Positions 8,427 through 15,381 of a stretch of DNA of 34,657 bases are shown in pieces (position 1 is the first letter of the stretch; each line of letters starts with the position of its first letter). Under the pieces are notes generated by a model. The model was not told the origin of the DNA. It saw only the letters and a program-made list of their open reading frames with translations, and did not search any database. The DNA comes from an uncultured Lachnospiraceae bacterium (GTDB taxonomy: Bacteria > Bacillota_A > Clostridia > Lachnospirales > Lachnospiraceae), in the NCBI GenBank assembly GCA_910585355.1, contig CAJUDN010000028.1, forward strand, positions 1-34,657, in the 5' to 3' direction. The translations under genes were made by a program, and so were the position numbers.

Positions 8427-9335
8427 TTAATTTTTTTCCTGCCCAAGCTTAAACTGAACGGCAGACAAAAGCGCAATGATAAGGGCAAGGATGACACCCA
8501 TTGCGTTGCCATAGCCATAGCGATACAGCTTGAATGCGTTATAATAAATGTAGTACATGATTGTCATGGTGGAATTCTTCGGTCCTCCGGAAGTAAGAAG
8601 CTGGATCAGAGCGAAGCACTGGAACGAGTTAATTGTTGTGATAACCAGGATATATAAAGTTGTAGGCATCATCTGAGGCCATTTGATCTTCCAGAAAGTC
8701 TGAAGATCGGTGGCGCCGTCCACGCTGGATGCCTCAACCAGGGACTTATCCACGTTGTCGAGAGCTGACACGTAAAGGACAATGGGCTGACCCACAGATG
8801 TGGTAAGAAGAATCAGAATGATGCATCCAAGAGCAAATCGCTCATCGCCCAGCCAGTTAATGTTCTTGTCAATCACGCCGGTGGCAGTTCCGATATAGTT
8901 CAAAATGCCATAATAGTTGTTAAACATCCATTTCCACACCATGGTAACGGCAACGGAACCGGTCACGACAGGAAGATAAAAAATACAACGGAATGCGGAG
9001 GTTGCCGCAACCGGCATCTTGCTGATACAATTGGCAACCCAGAGTGAAAAAATACAGGTGACAGGAACAGAGACCAAAACAATAATCAGCGTGTTCTTAA
9101 GTCCCTTCCAGAATACCGGATCTCCCGTCAGCTCCGCGTAGTTCTGAAAACCGATGAAAATGTCAGCGCGCCCCATGGTGGCATCAAAAAAGCTCGTATA
9201 CACGCACATGAACATCGGATATACCACAAAACCCACGAAAAAAATAAGAAATGGCAAAAGGAATAAGTAAGACGCCACAGTCTCCTGCATCATCAGCTTA
9301 TGAGTTTTTCCATTATTTTGTTTAGCCAAGGACAT
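8427..9335 (-). CDS. Carbohydrate ABC transporter permease (CUT1, MalF/UgpA-like)
   Basis: This is the first membrane subunit of the CUT1 importer, 302 residues. After a polar N-terminus it has the standard opening helix (VASYLFLLPFLIFFVGFVVYP, near 20-40), then MFMCVYTSFFD and GFQNYAEL, which are typical of MalF/UgpA-type proteins. Further helices surround the coupling loop EASSVDGATDLQTFWKIKWPQMMP near residue 205. It lies 97 bp after the binding-protein gene, in a gap that carries a GC-rich terminator-like hairpin, and 12 bp before the second permease. Together with the binding protein this makes a typical CUT1 gene order. Confidence 0.93.
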   Translation of the reverse strand: MSLAKQNNGKTHKLMMQETVASYLFLLPFLIFFVGFVVYPMFMCVYTSFFDATMGRADIFIGFQNYAELTGDPVFWKGLKNTLIIVLVSVPVTCIFSLWVANCISKMPVAATSAFRCIFYLPVVTGSVAVTMVWKWMFNNYYGILNYIGTATGVIDKNINWLGDERFALGCIILILLTTSVGQPIVLYVSALDNVDKSLVEASSVDGATDLQTFWKIKWPQMMPTTLYILVITTINSFQCFALIQLLTSGGPKNSTMTIMYYIYYNAFKLYRYGYGNAMGVILALIIALLSAVQFKLGQEKN

Positions 9336-9350
9336 CCCCCTTTCAGTCTA

Positions 9351-9397
9351 AAAAATCCGCCCCTTTCCCATCCCGGACCGGTCTGGCGAAGGGGCGG
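9351..9397 (-). terminator. Attenuator-type terminator between the CUT1 binding protein and permeases
   Basis: On the minus strand CCGCCCCTT (9389-9397) pairs with AAGGGGCGG (9357-9365) and is followed by ATTTTTTAG. Hairpin plus U-run is a full intrinsic-terminator layout placed between the binding-protein gene and the permease genes. Partial read-through would give excess binding protein over permease. Confidence 0.75.
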
Positions 9398-9432
9398 TAT
9401 TCTTTACCTAATTTACAAAATACTGACTGGAA

Positions 9433-10785
9433 TTATTTTGCTGCCGCATTTGCATTCTTTACAAATTCTTCAACGGATGCTGTAACGTCATCACCTGCTC
9501 CGACTTTCTGAAGCATATTCCACCATTCGGTACGTGCTGTTGCCCAGCCCGGAACTACCTGGTAATAGTCGCCCATGTACTGCATGAACTGGCCATACTC
9601 TGTCTTCATTTCGTCGCCTGCATACATATCAGCCAGAGACTCACGTGTGGACCAGTATGTGGACGCCTTTACACAGTCCTCTGTGTTCTCATCACAAGCC
9701 CATTTAATGAAAGTCTTAGCAGCTTCGATCTTAGCCTCATCGCCGTTATTGAATACGCCGAATCCCCAGATACCGCCGCAGAGTTCCGCAGTACCGTCGT
9801 CAGACGGGAAAGCCATTGGGAACGCATCGAAAGTCAGCGTTTCTGCATTGTTCACTTCCTGAGCAATATTCCAGCAGAATGCCATCTGAAGAACTCCCTG
9901 TACAAACAGGTTAATCTCATCACCGCCTACGATAGCCGGGTCAAAGTTGATACCATCCTGAGCAACCAAAGTCTCCAGAGCTTTTACATTTTCAGCAGAG
10001 TTCGCTGTATACTCTGTGTGATCGGCATTTGTGAAAGTACCGCCATACAGGTTGTTAATCAGAGCACGCGTACCCTGGTCGCCGCCCTGGCCGCCGCAGA
10101 ATACTGCGCCGACATTTGTATAGCCTGCATCATAAAGAGTCTGAACTGCCTTTAAGAAGTTCTCAGTTGTCCAGGTATGTGTCGCTTCATCCACATACTG
10201 CCATGCGCCTGTCTCCTCAAATACATCACGGTTAATCGCCATGCAGTGAGCAGTCATACATAACGGATATTCATAGTAAGCGCCGGATGCGTCGTGGCAG
10301 GCCGCCTCAACGGAAGCATATGTATCGCCCTTTACCGCATCGGTCCAGAGATCAGAAAGATCAACCATAACGCCTTTTGCGCCCCAGTTGGCTACAAGAC
10401 GCTCCGGTCCTTCCATAATAATGTCGGGAGCCGTCTTTCCTTCGATCGCTGTGTTTACTTTGTCGTCGCCGTCCTGATAAGTCAGGTACTCAACCTTTAA
10501 GGTGATTTCCGGATGCGCCTCATTGAACTTTGCAACCAGTTCGTTAACAGTGGCCTGATCTCCCCAGTCGCCAATCGGGTAAGTCCACAGGGAAAGCTCA
10601 ACAGGCGCACCTGCCGCTTCCGTGGCAGCTGCCGTTTCCTTCGCCGCCTCTGTTTCCTTTGCTGCTTCTGTTTCTTTTGCCGCTTCTGTGGCCGCAGCCG
10701 TCGTTTCCGCCGGTTTGCTGCTGCATGCAGTCATAGACATAATCATAGATGCAGCCAAAAGCACAGCAAGTGATTTTCTTTTCAT
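9433..10785 (-). CDS. ABC transporter substrate-binding lipoprotein, family 1 (CUT1 sugar binding protein)
   Basis: This is the extracellular, lipid-anchored binding protein of the CUT1 importer, 450 residues. The signal peptide (MKRKSLAVLLAASMIMSM) ends in lipobox TAC with the lipidated Cys at residue 21. A low-complexity linker at about 26-60 contains repeated EAAKET units, probably a spacer across the thick wall. The family 1 fold follows with motifs such as LWTYPIGDWGDQATVNELVAKF, IEGKTAPDIIMEGPERLV and the C-terminal WW(N)MLQKV region. An AGGAGAGGG ribosome site precedes the ATG, and a near-consensus promoter lies 70-100 bp upstream. The binding preference is not readable from sequence. 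The flanking nan-type genes favour Neu5Ac or a Neu5Ac derivative. Confidence 0.92.
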   Translation of the reverse strand: MKRKSLAVLLAASMIMSMTACSSKPAETTAAATEAAKETEAAKETEAAKETAAATEAAGAPVELSLWTYPIGDWGDQATVNELVAKFNEAHPEITLKVEYLTYQDGDDKVNTAIEGKTAPDIIMEGPERLVANWGAKGVMVDLSDLWTDAVKGDTYASVEAACHDASGAYYEYPLCMTAHCMAINRDVFEETGAWQYVDEATHTWTTENFLKAVQTLYDAGYTNVGAVFCGGQGGDQGTRALINNLYGGTFTNADHTEYTANSAENVKALETLVAQDGINFDPAIVGGDEINLFVQGVLQMAFCWNIAQEVNNAETLTFDAFPMAFPSDDGTAELCGGIWGFGVFNNGDEAKIEAAKTFIKWACDENTEDCVKASTYWSTRESLADMYAGDEMKTEYGQFMQYMGDYYQVVPGWATARTEWWNMLQKVGAGDDVTASVEEFVKNANAAAK

Positions 10786-10854
10786 TTTACATCCCTCTCC
10801 TCATCATAATTATTTTGCACAATGTCACAATGGACACGGTCTCTATATTTATAA

Positions 10855-10883
10855 ATTTTACACAATTTTTTCCATTTTGTCAA
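10855..10883 (-). promoter_or_regulatory. Strong promoter of the CUT1 transporter operon
   Basis: On the minus strand TTGACA (10878-10883) and TAAAAT (10855-10860) are separated by exactly 17 bp, close to the sigma-A consensus. Downstream, near 10825-10840, a TGTC-N6-GACA half-palindrome could be an operator, but this is weak. Confidence 0.8.
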
Positions 10884-10921
10884 CACTGGCATGCAAAATC
10901 TCCTTATTTTTAAACATTTCG

Positions 10922-10952
10922 GATAACAGTTCAGAGAATATCTAAACTGTTG
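10922..10952. repeat. GTTCAG-family short inverted repeat
   Basis: TAACAGTTCAG (10924-10934) faces CTAAACTGTTG (10942-10952) as an imperfect hairpin. The same core (TAAC-N-GTTYAG) bounds hairpins at 13435-13483, 24530-24559, 27598-27773 and 27781-27927. This copy lies between the divergent promoters of the CUT1 operon and the esterase pair. The 322-bp gap 10786-11107 holds this repeat, both promoters and the hairpin at 11036, with no gene visible. Confidence 0.6.
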
Positions 10953-10990
10953 CCATCTTCAGACAGATCTGGTTTTTGTGCGAAGACAGC

Positions 10991-11019
10991 TTGACCATCT
11001 TCTATAATAATGATATTCT
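10991..11019 (+). promoter_or_regulatory. Candidate promoter of the SGNH esterase pair
   Basis: TTGACC (10991-10996) and TATTCT (11014-11019) have 17-bp spacing, about 90 bp before the first esterase ATG. The -10 is not ideal, and a TATAAT at 11003-11008 lies too close to this -35 to be used with it. Confidence 0.4.
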
Positions 11020-11035
11020 TAAAATCAAGAAAAAA

Positions 11036-11056
11036 GAATCCTGCTTTGCAGGATTC
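11036..11056. repeat. Recurrent GAATCCTGC hairpin, copy 1
   Basis: A 9-bp perfect stem (GAATCCTGC 11036-11044, GCAGGATTC 11048-11056) has a 3-base loop. On the minus strand it runs into TTTTTT, so it has terminator form in that direction. In the plus direction it lies in the 5' leader of the esterase genes. A near-identical hairpin, with the same CGGA flank and T-rich side, occurs at 19184-19204. Confidence 0.6.
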
Positions 11057-11107
11057 TCCGCTGAAATAAAAAAGACTACCTATTTTCGGAGGGAGGAGCA
11101 TATTTTT

Positions 11108-11764
11108 ATGAAGAAACATATTCTTTGTCTGGGAGACTCCAATACCCATGGCTACTGTGCTGATCCAGCTGACTGTGCTGATGGCGGCGTACGGTTCAAT
11201 GAAGAGGAACGCTGGACAAAGCTGCTTCAGAAAGCTCTTGGAGAAAGCTATCTGGTTATTGAGGAAGGTCTGTCCGGCCGCACAACTGTATTTCAGGATC
11301 CGCTGTTTGAAGGCCTTGCGGCTATCGATTACATAGCTCCCTGCATGAAAAGCCATGAAATGATTGATCTTTTAATTATCATGCTGGGCACCAATGATAC
11401 CAAGGACCGCTTCTCCGCCAGCGCCCCGTGTATCGCCCTGGGAATGAGCCGTCTTGTAAAAAAGGCCATGGCTGTGGAAGCCTGGAAGGACGGAAAACCC
11501 AATATCTTAGTAATCGCGCCGCCGCCGATCGGAGAAGGGATGCTCTCCAGTGAGGTATCCGGCACCATGGGAAAAGGCTGTGTGGAAAAGGCAAAGGAAC
11601 TTGCAAAAGAATACCGGGCCATATGCGATCTCCTTGGCGTTCACTTTCTTGATGCCGGAACCCTGGGCTGTGAATTCAATCAGATCGATTACATGCATCT
11701 GACAAAAAAGGGACATGCCGCCCTCGCAGAAGCCCTTGGAGCCCTTGTTCCAGGACTGGCCTGA
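11108..11764 (+). CDS. SGNH/GDSL hydrolase (esterase), copy 1
   Basis: This cytoplasmic SGNH-fold hydrolase has 218 residues and no signal peptide. Block I is GDSNTHG at 9-15 with nucleophile Ser11. Block III is GTND at 94-97. Block V is the D194-x-x-H197 dyad in DYMHLTKKGH. The start at 11108 is chosen because GGAGGGAGGAG precedes this ATG and the family sequence begins there; a longer in-frame start at 10976 would translate through a hairpin and is rejected. The next gene is a close paralogue 27 bp downstream, so the two form an operon. Members of this family remove short acyl groups. Between a sugar transporter and nan genes, an O-acetyl sialic acid esterase role is a reasonable hypothesis, but unproven. 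Confidence 0.9.
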   Translation: MKKHILCLGDSNTHGYCADPADCADGGVRFNEEERWTKLLQKALGESYLVIEEGLSGRTTVFQDPLFEGLAAIDYIAPCMKSHEMIDLLIIMLGTNDTKDRFSASAPCIALGMSRLVKKAMAVEAWKDGKPNILVIAPPPIGEGMLSSEVSGTMGKGCVEKAKELAKEYRAICDLLGVHFLDAGTLGCEFNQIDYMHLTKKGHAALAEALGALVPGLA

Positions 11765-11791
11765 TAAAACAGAGGGAGAGGGATTCTTAAG

Positions 11792-12448
11792 ATGAAAAAA
11801 CATATCCTCTGTTTTGGAGATTCCAACACCCATGGCTACTGCGCTGACCCGGCCGACTGTGCCGACGGCGGCATTCGGTTTAATGAGGAGGAGCGTTGGA
11901 CAAGACGGCTTCAGGAAAAGCTTGGAGAGGAATATCTGGTGATCGAAGAAGGCCTTTCCAACCGCACCACCGTATTTTCTGACCCCTTTCTTGAGGGCCT
12001 GGCCGCCATTGACGCCATTGTCCCCTGCCTGAAAAGCCACGAAATGATTGACCTTTTGATCATCATGCTGGGTACCAACGACACCAAAGAATACTTTTCT
12101 GCCAGCGCTCCCTGCATTGCTCTCGGAATGAGCCGCCTTGTAAAAAAAGCCATGGCTGCGGACTGCTGGAGCGGCAGGCCAAATATTCTTGTGATAACGC
12201 CTCCGCCCATCAGGGAAGAAATCATAAAAAAAGAAATCATCCATACCATGGGAACAGGCTGTGTAGAAAAGTCCAGGCAGCTTGCAAAAGAATATCAGGC
12301 TGTCTGTGATTCTCTTGGCGTCCACTTTCTTGACGCCGGAGCCTTAGACTGCGAATTCAACAAAATTGACTGCATGCATCTGACAAAGCGGGGCCACGCC
12401 GTCCTTGCCGCCGCCCTGGGCTCCCTCATTCCGGAACTTGTTTCATAA
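11792..12448 (+). CDS. SGNH/GDSL hydrolase (esterase), copy 2 (tandem paralogue)
   Basis: This is a second SGNH hydrolase of 218 residues, about three-quarters identical to the gene just upstream by my hand alignment. The catalytic set is kept: GDSNTHG at 9-15 with Ser11, GTND at 94-97, and D193-x-x-H196 in DCMHLTKRGH. Differences cluster at 122-130 (one residue deleted) and 141-155, a region that often lines the acyl pocket, so the two enzymes may have different specificities. AGAGGGAGAGGG precedes the ATG. The gene ends 11 bp from the stop of the convergent YesL-like gene, and I see no terminator in that space. Tandem duplication is the simplest origin. Confidence 0.9.
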   Translation: MKKHILCFGDSNTHGYCADPADCADGGIRFNEEERWTRRLQEKLGEEYLVIEEGLSNRTTVFSDPFLEGLAAIDAIVPCLKSHEMIDLLIIMLGTNDTKEYFSASAPCIALGMSRLVKKAMAADCWSGRPNILVITPPPIREEIIKKEIIHTMGTGCVEKSRQLAKEYQAVCDSLGVHFLDAGALDCEFNKIDCMHLTKRGHAVLAAALGSLIPELVS

Positions 12449-12459
12449 AAAGCTCTGTC

Positions 12460-13098
12460 TTAATTTTGCCTCTCCTCTTCTTCCGGTTCGGAGGGAAGAA
12501 ACGGAGCGAACACCGGCTCAATAAAAAAGCTGGCCGCCACAGCCCACAAGCAGGGCATAAATATCACCGGCCACCACAGCCACATGCAAATCCAGATGGT
12601 TACTGCGCTCAGAAGGCTTAAGGCCATGGTTTTCGGAAGATTGGCCATACACATAAGGGCACAGTTTCCAAAAAGCCTGGGGAGACTCGTCTCAAAGCGG
12701 GATAACAGCGGAAGCAAAAAGCTGAGCATCCCAAGCGCCACCAAAAGCACCACAAAAAATCCCCATAAAAGAGCATACCCCATCTGACTTTCAGAAGCCA
12801 TGGCGCCCATCAGATTCCATATTTTAATGCTTACAGCCCCCGCTGCCAATGCAATCAGCCCTGCCGGAATCCCCGTTTTCAGATTTTTTTTCAAGGACCT
12901 GAAAAATCTCCGGTAAACTACTTTTTCTCCTCTCCGGAAGGCGTGGACTGCCGTGTCGTAAAGGGCCGCCGTTGCCGGGCCAAGAGGGAGCAGAAATACG
13001 GAAAAAAGCAGCCACAGCATACTTAAAAACAGGCAGTCTGTAATCCAGTTCATTGTAATCACAAGCCCGTTATCTGAATCCATCCATTTATCAAACAT
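12460..13098 (-). CDS. YesL-like (DUF624) membrane protein
   Basis: This is a small polytopic membrane protein of 212 residues from the start used here. The ATG at 13098 is chosen because GGAGG lies 7 bases upstream and the family opening MFDKWMDSDNGLVITMNWITD begins there; a start at 13146 would add 16 unlike residues. The family hallmarks are the first helix with DCLFLSMLWLLFSVFLLPLGPATAALYDT, followed by RRGEKVVYRRFFRSLKKN. Three to four more hydrophobic stretches lie at about 75-95, 105-130 and 155-195. Bacillus yesL sits in a pectin-use cluster, and DUF624 genes are common beside CUT1 transporters, but their biochemical role is unknown. The C-terminus is acidic (EPEEEE). Confidence 0.88.
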   Translation of the reverse strand: MFDKWMDSDNGLVITMNWITDCLFLSMLWLLFSVFLLPLGPATAALYDTAVHAFRRGEKVVYRRFFRSLKKNLKTGIPAGLIALAAGAVSIKIWNLMGAMASESQMGYALLWGFFVVLLVALGMLSFLLPLLSRFETSLPRLFGNCALMCMANLPKTMALSLLSAVTIWICMWLWWPVIFMPCLWAVAASFFIEPVFAPFLPSEPEEEERQN

Positions 13099-13146
13099 CG
13101 CAAAAACCTCCCATCGGAGAAACCTGTTTCCAGAAAATCTTACCAC

Positions 13147-13380
13147 ACTTCCATTGGTCTGACAACCGAAAAGAAGCGGTTTCGGAGCCGGCGCAGATGC
13201 TCTAGCTGCCGTTCACTCTCCGGTCAATCACTTCGCTGTTTGACCGGAAGCCAGTATCATAATGGGTCCAAAGCACATGTCCCATTGCTGCGGGTAATTC
13301 AAAACAGGTCTGTGCGGTTACGTTCATGGGACGCCTGCAGCCAGTAACGAGAATCCCGGCATTCTTCTTCCATAATTTAG
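13147..13380. other. Hairpin-rich intergenic stretch upstream of the AGE epimerase
   Basis: I find no convincing gene here. The stretch contains CCGAAA/TTTCGG at about 13167-13187, a CCGGTCAA/TTGACCGG hairpin at about 13221-13245 and an ATGGG/CCCAT pairing at about 13262-13284. A CAGGTCTGTGCGGT segment at 13305-13318 recurs with one change at 13448-13461 inside the GTTCAG hairpin downstream. The density of palindromes suggests one or more decayed repeat elements. Confidence 0.4.
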
Positions 13381-13409
13381 TTGAAAAAAATTTATCATAG
13401 TGATACAGT
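13381..13409 (+). promoter_or_regulatory. Candidate promoter of the epimerase-yhcH operon
   Basis: TTGAAA (13381-13386) and TACAGT (13404-13409) have 17-bp spacing in an AT-rich patch, about 120 bp before the epimerase ATG. The GTTCAG-family hairpin at 13435-13483 would then lie in the untranslated leader. Confidence 0.55.
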
Positions 13410-13434
13410 AGAGGTATATCTGAGATGCGAAATA

Positions 13435-13483
13435 GTAACCGTTCAGGCAGGTCTGCGCGGTCAGACGGCATCTGAACTGTTAC
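13435..13483. repeat. GTTCAG-family inverted repeat in the epimerase leader
   Basis: GTAACCGTTCAG (13435-13446) pairs with CTGAACTGTTAC (13472-13483) with one mismatch. The loop contains a second stem, GTCTG against CAGAC. The whole can fold as a 49-base two-tier hairpin ending 33 bases before the AAGGAGG ribosome site. It may be only a transposed repeat, or it may affect leader RNA folding. Confidence 0.65.
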
Positions 13484-13528
13484 GCGAAATAACATCCGGG
13501 ATACGATAATTAGTAAGGAGGATTTGCT

Positions 13529-14734
13529 ATGGATCGAGAAAAATTCCTGGCCGAACGGGAATGGGTTCGTTCTGAACTGGCAACGGTTGTAGATTTCTGG
13601 CTAAAACACGGTATGGACCCGGTTTACGGCGGAGTTTATACTTGTCTGGACCGTACAGGCAAAGTCTATTCGACAGATAAAAGCGTATGGATGCAGGGCC
13701 GCTGCGGCTGGATGTTCGCCCATATGTGCCACGTGTATGGCGTAAAGCAGGAGTGGCTGGATGCCAGCAAGAGCTGCCTTGATTTCATGGAGGCCCACTG
13801 TATCAACCGCGATGCCGGAAACCGTATGTACTTTACTGTTACTGAGGACGGAAAACCGTTGCGTCAGCGTCGTTACTTCTTCTCGGAGGCTTTTTATGCC
13901 AGTGCAAATGCTGAATATTACGGCGTTACCGGTGATAAAGAATGCTTAGAACGCGCCCGCCGTGCATACAACCTCTACTGGGATCTGTCCCATGGCGGAA
14001 AAGATCCGGTAGGAATGGGGCCAAAGACAATTCCGGAAACACGTTCCGGGCGTTCCTTTGGTCAGCCCATGATTATTTTAAATGTAATCAGCATTCTTCT
14101 GAGAGTTGATCCGGAGCACAAAGCCGAATACGAAGACCGTGCCCAGCAGTGTGTGGACGAGATCTTTAAGTACTTTGTAAAACCGGATCTAAAATGTCTT
14201 CTGGAAAATGTCGCTCCTGACGGGACTGCACGTTTAAATTATACCGAAGGCCGTACGGTAAACCCCGGCCATGATATCGAAGGCGTATGGTTCATTCTGG
14301 AGCACGCAAGACGTACCGGAGATACCGGCCTGATTCCGAAGGCGGCACAAATTTTTGACTGGGCCATTGATCTCGGATGGGACAAGGAATACGGAGGACT
14401 GCTTTATTTTGTGGACTGTCTCGGACTTCCGCCGGAGGCTTACGAGCATGACATGAAACTTTGGTGGCCCCACAACGAGATTCTTATCGCGTCCATGATG
14501 CTTTACCGCGATACCAAGGATGAGAAATACCTCGACTGGTTCTATAAAACCCTTAATTACTGCAAGGAGCACTTCTCCGATCCAGAATATGGCGAATGGT
14601 ACGGATACCTCCGCCGTGACGGAAAACCGACAATGCCTTCAACCAAGGGTTCCACTTTCAAGGGCCCGTTCCATCTTCCCCGCTGCCTAATCCAGGTGGA
14701 CCAGATGATGGGCGAGATTCTGGAACAGGCGTAA
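13529..14734 (+). CDS. AGE/RenBP-type N-acylglucosamine 2-epimerase
   Basis: This cytoplasmic (alpha/alpha)6-barrel enzyme of 401 residues belongs to the AGE family. AGE/RenBP enzymes interconvert unphosphorylated ManNAc and GlcNAc. Conserved segments include VYGGVYTCLDRTGK near 31-44, KSVWMQGRCGWMFA near 51-64, RRYFFSEAFYASANAEY near 114-130, NPGHDIEGVWF and FKGPFHLPR. Candidate catalytic histidines fall at residues 248 and 382, the same numbers as the essential histidines I recall for the porcine enzyme. AAGGAGG precedes the ATG. The yhcH paralogue starts 10 bp after the stop and nanA follows, so ManNAc made by NanA is the natural substrate. Other AGE members act on mannose, cellobiose or sulfoquinovose; the neighbours argue against those. 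This type needs ATP only as an allosteric effector, not as a phosphate donor. Confidence 0.9.
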   Translation: MDREKFLAEREWVRSELATVVDFWLKHGMDPVYGGVYTCLDRTGKVYSTDKSVWMQGRCGWMFAHMCHVYGVKQEWLDASKSCLDFMEAHCINRDAGNRMYFTVTEDGKPLRQRRYFFSEAFYASANAEYYGVTGDKECLERARRAYNLYWDLSHGGKDPVGMGPKTIPETRSGRSFGQPMIILNVISILLRVDPEHKAEYEDRAQQCVDEIFKYFVKPDLKCLLENVAPDGTARLNYTEGRTVNPGHDIEGVWFILEHARRTGDTGLIPKAAQIFDWAIDLGWDKEYGGLLYFVDCLGLPPEAYEHDMKLWWPHNEILIASMMLYRDTKDEKYLDWFYKTLNYCKEHFSDPEYGEWYGYLRRDGKPTMPSTKGSTFKGPFHLPRCLIQVDQMMGEILEQA

Positions 14735-14744
14735 AGGAGGCCAT

Positions 14745-15188
14745 ATGATTTACGACAGGCTTTCCAATGTCAGAAAATATCTCGGCATCAACGAAAATCT
14801 GGATCTTGCTCTGAATTATATAGCAGAGCATCTTACGGACATGCCTGAAGAAATAGAGCTAAAAGGGCAAGATGTCCGGGCGTTCTTCAATGCGTATCAG
14901 ACGGTGCCGGAAAGTGCATGCTTTTTTGAGGCTCACGAAAAATTTGCAGACATCCAGATTATGCGAAGCGGCTCAGAACGGATTGCCGTAAGCAGCGTGG
15001 ATGCTCTGGCCGTAACGAAATCCGTCCCTGAAAATGATTTTCAGGCTTTGGAAGGTCCCGAGGAACTTTCCGTTATTCTGAAACCTGATTCTTTTCTGGT
15101 CGTATTCCCGGGGGATGCCCATAAATTAAAAATTATGGTGCGTGAACCGGAAGACGTTACGAAAACCGTATTCAAAGTTAAGATGTAA
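14745..15188 (+). CDS. yhcH: YhcH/YjgK/YiaL family protein, second copy (NanQ-like)
   Basis: This 147-residue cupin-like protein is of the same family as the one at 961-1410 but clearly diverged from it. Shared marks are the N-terminal MIYDRLSNVRKYLGI, the H-x-x-x-x-D-I-Q segment (AHEKFADIQIM) followed by SERIAV, and the C-terminal FPGDAHKLKI and KTVFKVKM. The DIQ form matches E. coli YhcH as I remember it, whereas the other copy has DIH. An AAAGGAGG site spans the 10-bp gap after the epimerase stop, so the two are co-transcribed. The likely role is opening or interconverting sialic acid or hexosamine anomers before or after NanA. The substrate is inferred from E. coli NanQ. Confidence 0.9.
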   Translation: MIYDRLSNVRKYLGINENLDLALNYIAEHLTDMPEEIELKGQDVRAFFNAYQTVPESACFFEAHEKFADIQIMRSGSERIAVSSVDALAVTKSVPENDFQALEGPEELSVILKPDSFLVVFPGDAHKLKIMVREPEDVTKTVFKVKM

Positions 15189-15244
15189 CCAGTACATCGT
15201 TCGGCAAATAACTGAACCAGGCACGCAGAATGTTTTTTGAGTAT

Positions 15245-15296
15245 ACAGGTCAAAAAACGCAGGCGTAGTGGGAATTCGCTGATTTTTTTGACCTGT
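15245..15296. promoter_or_regulatory. 13-bp inverted repeat in the nanA upstream region
   Basis: ACAGGTCAAAAAA (15245-15257) is the exact reverse complement of TTTTTTGACCTGT (15284-15296). The 26-base spacer contains GGCGTAGTGGG, an 11-mer also present at 29-39 in the first repeat element of this window. It may be a small palindromic element, a leader hairpin for read-through from yhcH, or an operator. Confidence 0.5.
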
Positions 15297-15319
15297 GCAA
15301 TCGGAAAACAGGCGGATAA

Positions 15320-15364
15320 TTGGTCCCGTTATTTAAAAAACGATATACTAACATATCATTTAAA
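15320..15364 (+). promoter_or_regulatory. Candidate nanA promoter with an overlapping dyad
   Basis: TTGGTC (15320-15325) and TATACT (15344-15349) are separated by 18 bp. A dyad covers the -10 and probable start: TTTAAA (15332-15337) plus GATAT (15342-15346) on one side and ATATC (15353-15357) plus TTTAAA (15359-15364) on the other. Such placement is typical of a repressor site, but no regulator in the window can be matched to it. Confidence 0.45.
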
Positions 15365-15381
15365 AAGAGAGGTTGACTATT

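Noticed and set aside
11507..12325. 272-codon minus-strand frame across the esterase genes
   Set aside because: It is antisense to two clear SGNH genes, has internal near-repeats that mirror their duplication, and shows no domain.
13202..13495. 97-codon minus-strand frame upstream of the epimerase
   Set aside because: It crosses several hairpins, the candidate promoter and a repeat, and lacks a ribosome site; better explained as repeat sequence.
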